Source: Spirogloea muscicola
Taxonomy: Eukaryota > Streptophyta > Zygnematophyceae > Spirogloeales > Spirogloeaceae
Assembly (NCBI GenBank): GCA_009602725.1
Contig: WELB01000082.1
Location: 472,357 to 536,356 of the forward strand
Direction of reading: 5' to 3'
Length of the DNA: 64,000 nt
The position numbers and the translations under genes were made by a program. Positions 55,861 to 64,000 of the stretch are shown in pieces. The notes beneath the pieces are model-generated. The model saw only the letters and a program-made list of their open reading frames with translations. It had not been told where the DNA came from and searched no databases. Positions within the stretch are counted from its first letter, which is position 1; every line of letters begins with the position of its first letter.

Positions 55861-56530
55861 ACACTGTAAGGCGCTACATTTGTACGTTTATGCATCTGGC
55901 TGGCCTCTTACAGCCGCATCTTTTTATGTCAGCGACGGTATTCATTCGGTGCAGGGTTCTTCCAGACCATCCACTTCTGGCTTCACATCAGATTCTTTGC
56001 TCCGCCAGCGAGTGAGCCATGGCGAGAAGCCTCCCTTTCTGGCCAGGGGACCCACTTCGAGGAGCCTAGCTTCTCTGACCTGAGGCTGCTTAGCAGGAAT
56101 TACTGAGTAATACGTAGCTGCTTTGTTTTTTGTTGTGCTTGTTGTTCTTAGGGCTTCCCCTGGCCCCCTTCTCGTACTGTGTTCATCCTTTTTTGGGCTG
56201 GCTTTTCCAGCCCCTATCCTCAATGGGCGAGCCCTTTCTTCTTTGGTCCCTGGCCACCCCACTTTGTGCAGCTCGAGGGCAGTGATCGATCTTGGCCACA
56301 TGCCAGAAGCGTTCACTATATGTTCATCGTTCGGGCTGGCGTCTCACAGCCCTGCGGTGGGGTTACTGAGCTCCCAGACGCTTCATTCACTTGCATGGCT
56401 TGGTGGTTAGCGCCTGTTGACCCTTTGGACCTTGTCCACTATTTCTTGGCTGGCTTTCCACAGCCCTCGCCCCATTTGGCAGAGCCCCTTTCCTTGCACA
56501 GCCATCGCTTCCCTTTGTAGGACGGAGTAG
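55860..56530. repeat. Short interspersed repeats, mostly reversed orientation
   Basis: Contains a segment shared with 6601-6660 (CCTAGCTTCTCTGACCTGAG at about 56066) and three reversed copies of the CCAGCCC repeat near 56170-56240, 56325-56370 and 56425-56500 (GGGCTGGC then CAGCCC). No coding signal. Confidence 0.65.
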
Positions 56531-56539
56531 GGCTGACTG

Positions 56540-57225
56540 ATGAGAGTGAATCACGCTTTTGCAGGTCCATCCATCCAGCAGCAGCAGAGGTCCAGCTTTG
56601 GCTAACCATGGCAAGATATTCCAGAGCACCGAAGGCCACCAGCATTGCCAAGGGATGCCGCCTAATAAGCTCTGCGGAGGTGACTTTGCTCCAAGTAGTG
56701 GCACTTGTCGAGTACAAGAGTATGTAGGGACCCCGACACTCAGCAAAGCAGAGGAAGCCACCTTTGACAATGTGAGTGGCCTCTCATGGCCCTTGCATCC
56801 ACCACTTGCTCCAGCCATTCCCATACCTCACCTTGCCCCAGCCCTGATCTACTGTGCATTCAAGTGGCAGCAACTTGCACCTCTGCCTCAATTTGACATC
56901 TGCCTTTATACTCATAATTTCAGCTGTTTACGCTCTGCACTGCCCCTAACAATTCAGCTTCAGCTCCAACGCTACCAGGTCGACGTACCTTTTCTTTCAA
57001 TTCACGATGTCTTGCATATGCTTCCCAGAGCTCAGTAGCTGCTTACTTTTGCTTCCTACATGCCGCACTGAAGGGACATAGAGGCTGTGCCATGAGAGAC
57101 AGAATCAAGGAGCTTCGTGCACCCAAAGAAATGCCTGCTTCATTTTCCCTGCTGAACCGCAACACTTGCCACGCCTTGCAAACGTTGGAGCCCGGAAAAA
57201 ACGTTGCATCACCTCACAGTATCTA
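56540..57225. other. Intergenic stretch
   Basis: An open plus-strand frame at 56559-57038 shows no known domain. Otherwise nothing recognisable. Confidence 0.4.
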
Positions 57226-57228
57226 CTA

Positions 57229-60200
57229 TCAGGGGACTGCCTGGCTGACCTCCTCGTGAAAGGCATGGGCAGCCCGTCCTGCTTCAACGGCCTCCCTGCG
57301 AGAGGGTCAAGTTGCATGTGTGAGCAGCGGTCTAGGGAACTACAGCATCCCCCCTTAAAAGGAGAAAGCATCGACATATATAGAGGAAACACATCTACAT
57401 AATTTATCCAACACTTTCTGTATAAGCAGATTATATCAATATTGCCATGTAATGACCTTTCATTTTCCCATAAATGATATGCACCTGAAGCACTGAGCCA
57501 TCTCCACGTTTTCTGGATCAAGCTGCACTCCCTCAAAGAAGGCATTGGCAGCCTCCTCGTAACGCTGCAGGCAAGAAAGACAATGCCCGGAGCTTGCATT
57601 CTCGAATCAATCACTGCTTCACAATTGATGGCAGTTGGAAGAGACATTTTCCTGTTCACGTAATCCGTGAATACATCGCCTCTTTGTGATGGTACCAAGA
57701 ATTGTGTTTGCTTGAAACTCAGAAAATTCAGATGTGCATGTTTCTGTGGGCAACTATGTCAATTTCAAACAAACAAACCTGCTGAAAGATGCAAAGGAAA
57801 TCCTTAGTGTCTAAGATATCTATCATGAGATTTACTTATGAATGCTAACACGAGACGTCCTGATGAGCATGCCACAATAGCCAGCTCACCAAGAGGTGCC
57901 GAAGGGCCCTGCCGAGTCGGTATGCAGCCTTCGACCAGTCAGGCCGCAACCTCTTGGCGTCCTGGGCATCAGCAAGGGCCTGCTCGGCCTGGTTGAGCCT
58001 CATCCAGCACAAGCTCCGGTTTGAGTATAAGGTTGCGTATTCTGGATCAAGCTCGATAGCCTGCCACACATTGACGTTTGACAAGCACTCATGAGTGATA
58101 CTGATGATCATAGAAAGGTGCACCACTGGCAAACACAATTGTTTGCCAGTAAAGTAATGAGAAGTTTCACGAGAAGACCTGCCTGAGTATAGGCATCCAA
58201 GGCCGTTTGAAAGTTCCTCCTCTTGAATTCCTCATCTGCCCGCTCCTTGGCCTCCAGTGCAAGTCCTGCCTTCTTGAGCTGGCAATCAGGACCGGCAGAC
58301 GATGTGTGTTAATGGAAGCACTTCTGGCTTCCATACTTTATTGTCTTGCTCTTCCACATTGTTTGACCTAGCGCAAACAAATTGGATCACTTCTTCCTCT
58401 CGTGATCTAGATGTTTCCACTCTATCGGGCTAAATGCTGGAGATTCAGAGACTTGCTACCGTAATCACTCATCTCTTTACCAGCAAGCCAAGAGTTTTGC
58501 GCACCGTGAGAGGATGGCTAGTCGCCGGGCTATCAGCGCACACGTCAACATGCTTCTCATCACCGTTCAAGTTGGTTTTCAGCTGGAAGGCGGCATGCTG
58601 GGCGCCTTCCACCAGGGCATCCGAGGACAATACTGGAGGTAAGCCTTCCGGCGACGTCAGAGAATTGAGCCGGTTCACCACTTCGGAGCAGCCTTGAGCA
58701 GTAGCTGCCGTGACAGGCATAGCCCCCTCCTGAGCGACAAGAAAGGCAAGCAGACCCAGCTGTCAGAATGAGCAAACTTCCAGTGCATCTCATACCAAGC
58801 ATATGACACTTTCTCTCAAGGCAGATACTGATGCAGAGAGCAGGGCTGTACAAGCGTGCAAGTTGCGCCTATGGTATCCTGAGGAAAGATGAAGGTAAGG
58901 AAAGGAATGGGCTCAACCCACATCATCAAGTGCGTTGGGATCTGCCCCAGAATCCAGCAGAGCATTCACAATGTCAATGTTGCCCTGCTCAGCAGCCACA
59001 TGGAGTGGAGTCACCCCGCCGTTGGCTCTTATCCGTGGATTAGCCCCACGCTGTGATTTGACAGTACAGTGCAAGCGGATGTGAGCAAGATGTCATAAGC
59101 ATGTAATTGAGGATGCTGCTGTGTGTAGCTGCGTCGAGCACTTCCATAGATGGCTGCTTGTGTAGTCCTTCATAACAATTAACATCACTCAGGTGCTCAA
59201 TCTAACAGGACAAAAAGCAAGCTCCTGTCACATCATAGTATGCTCCGCTTCCATATGAACCTACTGTGAGTTGCAAGGGCAAGCCAGACTCACAGAGAGG
59301 AGGAGCTCGACCAACGCAGTGTGGCCGGCAGCCGCAGAAGTGAGAAGGGCGCTAACAGAGTCCGAGTTGACCACGTTACAGTCAGCACCCCTGTCAAGAA
59401 GCCCAACTGCAACATCGTCGTGCCCGTTCCCGCAGGCCCAGAGAAGAGGGCTTCCAGCGTCGCTGCATGCGTTCACATCAGCTCCCCTGTCAAGCAGCAG
59501 CTCAACCAGCTCTCTGGAGCCTGCGCAAGAGCACTGCAGGTGGAAACTCATCAGAGCTCTGCAAGCACAACTGCGGCTCCTCCTGACAAACTTTGGATGC
59601 TACGCGACAATTGAGGCAATATAGCACTACGATCCTGCCAAGCATCCTCATGTAGCCAGAGGTCTGAAGGCTCCAATGTGACTCTTAGCAACATGCGAGC
59701 GCCAGTTTGAATCCAGGGAACAGAAAAGAACCAGATCAAGAGGAGGCAGGGTGGGTGCTGACCGCAACCAGCGGCGTGATGGATGGCGGAAGCTCCAGAC
59801 TTGGGGTTGGTTGCTGATGCAGCTGCATGGTGTTCGAGCAGGACTTTCACAGCAGCCACGTGCCCATTCCGTGCTGCATGTATGAGAGGCGTATCACCTG
59901 AAGCCAAGGAAACCCTTCTTCGCCTAAGCAACTATACCGCATCCATGGGATGTTGCAGACCACAAAAGCTCACAGAGCCTTGTGTCTTGAAGAGCATTGG
60001 ATCATTATCCTCACTTTTGAGATCATCCTCACTTAAGGATCAACGAGGGAAACACAAATTGAGGTGAAAGAGCGACAGATGACTTTCCCTAATGATACCT
60101 ATTATTGTAAAGTGTGCCTTCCGCTAGAAGAGAAGAGGCCTTAATGGAGGACAATGATGTTGCTTACCTTCTGCATCCGGAATGTCCACGGGAGTACGAA

Positions 60201-61255
60201 GCTCGTCCAGCAGGTGCTCAAGGATCTCCGTGCAGCCCTGGCCTGCCGCAAAGTGGAGCGCGGTGCGCCCATTGGCGTCTCTCACTCCATTTACCGTCTC
60301 CACAACATCATCGCCCTCGCTGCAGAGAGCTTGGACAGCGTCTGCAGAGCCAAGTAGCTGATATCGGGGCTTAGGATCGTGTGTTTCAAGATTTTGGGTA
60401 CCCCAAACCTCAAAAGCCCTATCATAATCTAATACCTGCCTAGGCTTTTCCTTACCGCATAATTGTGACATGGTGTTAGGCGGGGCTCATGCAACAGCAT
60501 CATTTTTGTCAACTTAGTGGCTGCTCCGAGTGGCTCAATCGGCTGCCGGCTGAGAGCTGGGTGCTCATTTGGAGTTCATCATAGTCAACTCTTGGAGTCC
60601 TCGAGTCTTCCTATTATACTGAAGTACATTTCTTAATCTTATACCCTTTAAGCACATAGTACTCAACCTCTAACCTGCGTAGACATCTTATCAAGGCCTC
60701 TCCTCTGGCTGTAAGACAACTGCATCTATTCTCTTTGATGTTGAATTGAACTCCTTGATCTATGACTCAATAGCAATGCTCATGACCAGGCAACTGTGGC
60801 AGCTCACTCTTGAAGGCCTGCAGGCTGCCATCCTGTGCAGCGCGCAGCAAGCGCTCGACTTTGGCCCGCTCGGCCAGCGCAGCCCCGCCATCTTTCTCCC
60901 CGCTGGCCTTGACTGGTGGAGCCTGGGCAGGAGGAGATGGCGGAAATCGGAGGTCCAGTGCCTCGCGGTCCGTCAGGGCGGGCCACCGACGGGCCGGCGC
61001 GGCCTTCTGCAGCGTGACGACGAGGCTCCGGCCGCCGTCTTCGAGGTACCAGGTCGTCCGGCCCGGTCGCACGGCCTCGTAGAGCGGCCCGGCGTTCAGC
61101 AGCGGCTCGCCACGCAGGCGCACTTGCAGCGACGTCGCCGTGGTGTCCACGTCCACGTCGGCGGCTCGTGCCGCCGGCGGCCCCGTCGGCAGCGCCAGCA
61201 CCACCTCCACTTCGTCGTCACCGTCGTGGAAGGTCTTGCCGAGCGCAGCAGCCAT
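57229..61255 (-). CDS. CS domain-ankyrin-TPR protein (plant TPR10-like co-chaperone)
   Basis: Likely an Hsp90/Hsp70 co-chaperone. Exons: 60808-61255, 60168-60341, 59769-59897, 59294-59520, 58918-59050, 58481-58729, 58183-58278, 57890-58060, 57485-57564 and 57229-57295, phases consistent. The N-terminus (residues about 1-95) is a CS/p23-like beta-sandwich ([20 protein letters not shown], then [20 protein letters not shown]). Ankyrin repeats follow: [80 protein letters not shown]. The C-terminus is a TPR unit: [60 protein letters not shown], ending [13 protein letters not shown]. From [18 protein letters not shown] on it parallels Arabidopsis TPR10 (At3g04710, from memory), which lacks the CS part. 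One intron (after 58183) needs a GC donor (CAG/GCAGGT). Confidence 0.92.
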
Positions 61256-61259
61256 AGAG

Positions 61260-61540
61260 GGGCCTTGTTCCAGATCGACTTCAGGCTCTCTGAGGAGCGC
61301 GGCGGATGGTCATGGACATCCCGCACCCTTTGGGCCGCTCAGGCGACTCCAGCCAACGTACTTCTGGCTGCGACAAAGCACAGTGAGCATGGAGACTGAT
61401 GGGCAGTGTCAGCTGCCTCGTGCTAAGTCTAGTGCCAGTGGGGTGACCTGTCACAGGCAGGTGGTGGCAAAACACGTAGACGATGCAGAGGGAAGCTCAG
61501 TACCCACGACGAGTGAGCAACATCAGGTCTGAGCAGAAGG
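61260..61540. other. Upstream region of the CS-ANK-TPR gene
   Basis: Promoter and 5' UTR are expected here. Near 61480-61520 there is the 3' part of the short repeat (GACGATGCAGAGGGAAGCTC, then TACCCACG). Confidence 0.45.
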
Positions 61541-61544
61541 GCTG

Positions 61545-61702
61545 TGAAGCTGCCATCTAGTATTCAGGCACCGATTGGCGACCTGCATGTGTTGACCCGT
61601 GGTTACTGAGCGGGTCAATCTGCTGTGGGTGATGTTCGTCACAGATGTACTTGCCTTTGTACTTGGCCAATCTGACCTTCGTTTGTTTCAAACACACCGA
61701 AG
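61545..61702 (+). mobile_element. Truncated LINE 3' end
   Basis: From GCCATCTAGTATTCAG through TTGACCCGTGGTTACTGAGC to TTTGTTTCAAACACACCG it matches the LINE 3' terminus in the + orientation, with more substitutions in the 3' UTR than the copies at 18.5, 21.6 and 44.8 kb. Confidence 0.85.
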
Positions 61703-61799
61703 CTTTTCTGTCACAGGAGTGAGTTGCTGCTACAGATGGTTGCAGAAGGGGACCTCAGGCTGGTATTGCTGTTGAAACTGGAAGGACGGGGGATAAGAA

Positions 61800-61975
61800 A
61801 GTGCTCTCCTATAGAAGGTAGGGGCTGGGAAAAAGTAAGAAGGATGAAGGGGGCTGAGAAAGGCCAGCCCAAAATGAATGGACAAGGTCCAAAGAGCCGG
61901 AAGGCGCCTAAGACCACACAGCTAGACACGAGACTACCGCAGCAAGGCAGAGCTTGGAGTTGCTGCAATGGAAGA
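61800..61975. repeat. Short-repeat copy
   Basis: GGGGGCTGAGAAAGGCCAGCCC at about 61849 is followed by AAATGAATGGACAAGGTCC and CACAGCTAGACACGAGACTA, the usual order of the short repeat family. Confidence 0.8.
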
Positions 61976-62341
61976 GTTATTCGCTCTGACAGTCAGGTAA
62001 CAATGGTCACAATACAAGGTAGAGCTTGCTCAAGCTGCTTGCCATGCGGTTAGGCACCCACGCGTTGGCGCATGGAAGGGCCACCAAGGAGGTGGGGTGG
62101 ACACACTTGTGCAACGCGCTAAGGCGTCACGCATCTTGATGTAAGACTAGGACTCAGGCCCCTACTGTAACAGGAGAGATGGAGCAGATGTAAGCTAGTA
62201 ATGCAACAGCCGTGATAGTGCACAAGGGCATCGCCACAAGGTCTTCACAAACATGACCGCTGTACACAGTGATTGGGAAGAGCTGGCAAACAGTGCGGAA
62301 CATAAGATGTTGTGTCTCCGGATATAGGGCGAGTAAGCAAG

Positions 62342-63931
62342 TCATGATGAGGTGCTCAATGCCGTCCAGGACTGAGTGGGCAAGTGATTGCCAAATACAA
62401 ATTGCAGGATCGCCCTCTCTCGAGCACTTAGAGGCTCGGACAGAGAGGCTTGCAGAGCTAGCTGTGCATGGCAGCTGCTATAGTGAGCCGCTCTCCCCCT
62501 TGCGTTTGCCAGTGAGGTCAAGGAATGATCCACTTCCTCAGTCCTTAGCATTGCATCAGCTCCATCCTGGTTTCTTGGTTGGAGGCCTTGGCTTAAGTCC
62601 AAGTCACCAGCGCCGGCATCATCCCGGCTGGCCGCCTCTAAAGTGACGTCCTCTGGATTACTTGATGTACCCCACCACCTATTGGTGAAGGTCCTCACGA
62701 GACCCTCCGTGGGGAAGCCAAGCTCAAAGTCTGAGAGGTATGCGCACCCTGCCCGAGTCGCCTCGATGCGTAGCTTTCGCTGGGTAGCGGCAGCAAGCGG
62801 GACAGGGTATGGATATGGGAATCCTTGCGGGCTGAACCTTGCCTTCAGCGTCTGGGGCATTGGTGACGGAGGAGGCGCAGGGGATGCTTGATTGGACCTG
62901 CGGATCACACAGCCTCATTGATCAGAAGCTCCAGTGCTCGAGTCGAAAATTTGCAGCTTGCCTTGCAGAGTCGTCCAGCGCAAGCTCACAATGCAAGCTC
63001 TCATCCAGCAACCACTGTGTCCATGTCTACACCTACATAAGAGTTCAATAGATGGCTAGATAGAGCTAAAAGCAGAACTGGATATTGTTAATGGCCACAC
63101 CACAATTAGGCTGGTCCACTTATGTTCACAATCAGGTCAAAATCAGGCCACACCACCTTGACACCACGAGGGGTGACAAGAGACAGCAAGAAAAAGCAAC
63201 CCACTGGGGACTACCTTTGAGGAGGAAAGCATGGAAGATATCACTTGAAGAGTTGAGACTTATTCCTGCATTTGGGTTCAGAACATGAATAGAAGGGTAA
63301 GCCTGGACGTGACTCACAATATGTGGGCAAATTGGGACGCAGCCGCTGGTGCCGGCGGTGGTGGTGCGGCTCGGGCAAGACGGGCTGCGGCAGCAGCAGC
63401 CTTCCTTGCCTTTGCGGCTGCAATCTGTGGGGCAAACTCTTCCTTGATCTGCTCCATCGTCATGCCTTTCTGGAGCTGAAAGCACGATTCACAGCAGGAG
63501 TGCAGAAGGCGTGAGCGCTCATCGAAGTGAAAGCTAGGAGCAGGTGCCGCGGGGCTTGGCAGGCTCAGCATGGCCAGCAGTCAACAGCCCCTCACCTTGC
63601 GGTAGGGCCACCGTGGGAAGCCGTTGTCCCGGCAGACCTTCTTGAGCGTCCATATTTGCATGCCTGGACACGGCGCAGCGGCGGGGCCAAGAGGTGGAGC
63701 GGGTCTCAGCAGCCGGCAAGTGCAGCAGGTTTTTGCCAGGCCACAGCAAGTAGCTCTGCAGCGGCAGGCCAAGGAGGGGGTCTAGGGTAAGGGATTTAGG
63801 GTTAGGATTTAGGGTTTAAGGTATAGGATAAAGGGCCGCCGGCGCCGACCGAGGATGTTGCAGGCCTCGGCGATCGGCAGGCCGAACACCTTCTCCACCT
63901 CCTCGAACGGGATCTGCGACTTGCGCGGCAT
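62342..63931 (-). CDS. RWP-RK domain transcription factor (RKD type)
   Basis: A plant-lineage DNA-binding regulator; RWP-RK factors control nitrogen responses and gamete or sexual programmes in green algae. Exons: 63850-63931, 63596-63663, 63318-63475 and 62342-62897, with agreeing phases. The first two join to make the RWP-RK domain: IPFEEVEKVFGLPIAEACNI, LGMQIWTLKKVCRDNGF, then PRWPYRK (the RWPYRK signature). Next comes a short helix (KGMTMEQIKEEFAPQIAAAK) and an Ala/Pro-rich linker, and then an unrecognised C-terminal region with YLSDFELGFPTEGLVRTF and TNRWWG. No PB1 domain is present, so it is RKD-like and not NIN-like. The ATG at 63931 begins MPRKSQ. Predicted length is about 286 residues. 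Confidence 0.9.
63783..63835. repeat. Interstitial telomere-like repeats (TTTAGGG type)
   Basis: In the + strand: GGGATTTAGGGTTAGGATTT, then AGGGTTTAAGG, giving at least two TTTAGGG units plus degenerate ones. It lies in the first intron of the RWP-RK gene. Confidence 0.75.
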
Positions 63932-64000
63932 CGCCGCTCGCCGCGCACCGCCGCTGGCGCCGCCGTCCCCGTCGTCGGCGGCTGCGGCCGCGGCCGCCGC

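Noticed and set aside
60523-60598. tRNA-like stretch (GCTCCGA ... TTGGAGT acceptor pairing, box-A-like TGGCTCAATCGG)
   Set aside because: The T-arm loop is too long, no GGTTCGA box B is present and no anticodon stem of five pairs forms. Left out as a chance or decayed tRNA-like sequence.
1-64000. CRISPR arrays, operons, ribosomal RNA genes
   Set aside because: No regularly spaced direct repeats, no co-directional overlapping genes and no rRNA core sequences were seen; the gene structure is eukaryotic nuclear.

Overview
The window reads as nuclear DNA of a green alga (Chlorophyta, perhaps a trebouxiophyte; the rank below green alga is a guess). Genes are rich in introns (exons mostly 20-300 nt, GT-AG with a few GC-AG), lie on both strands and have no operon signs. 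Many encode plant-lineage or plastid proteins: heme oxygenase, TIC20, a plant-type URGT sugar-nucleotide transporter, an RWP-RK factor and a TPR10-type ankyrin/TPR protein. An intron near the right edge holds TTTAGGG telomere-like units. All gene names rest on family motifs recalled from memory and on reading frames that agree across splice sites; no database search was run.

Layout. 0-7 kb: plastid heme oxygenase (minus, runs off the left edge), poorly coding DNA with a direct repeat, then a membrane-anchored FkbM-type methyltransferase (minus). 7.6-12 kb: a 16-exon LRR gene with about one repeat per exon (plus). 13.7-17.6 kb: a small KXDL protein (plus) and SDE2 (minus). 18.5-21.8 kb: LINE retrotransposon copies. 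23.4-28.5 kb: a SUMO-like-domain (NIP45/Rad60 type) gene (minus), a TDBD chromatin-type gene (minus, broken by a 405-base gap) and TIC20 (plus). 29.9-33.3 kb: repeats and Bax inhibitor-1 (plus). 34.2-39.2 kb: a TBC RabGAP (minus) and, across a 482-base gap, complex I NDUFA12 (plus). 40.2-42.3 kb: a nucleotide-sugar transporter (minus). 43-47.3 kb: a repeat-rich island with a LINE copy flanked by a 16-bp target-site duplication and a fold-back Copia gag fragment. 47.7-55.6 kb: PPP4R2 and ATG9 (both minus). 57.2-61.3 kb: a CS-ankyrin-TPR fusion (minus). 62.3-63.9 kb: an RWP-RK factor (minus).

Roles. Most genes are unrelated housekeeping functions: bilin synthesis, plastid protein import, respiration, autophagy, Rab traffic, sugar-nucleotide transport, DNA-damage signalling. 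Space between them is filled by truncated LINE 3' ends and by a very abundant short repeat with a GGGCTGG/CCAGCCC dyad. The best leads are the CS-ANK-TPR architecture, the LINE hairpin over the stop codon, the short repeat family, the gag fold-back, and conserved but unrecognised protein segments at 17.4-17.6 kb and 25.3-26.0 kb. I found no clearly new multi-gene system.
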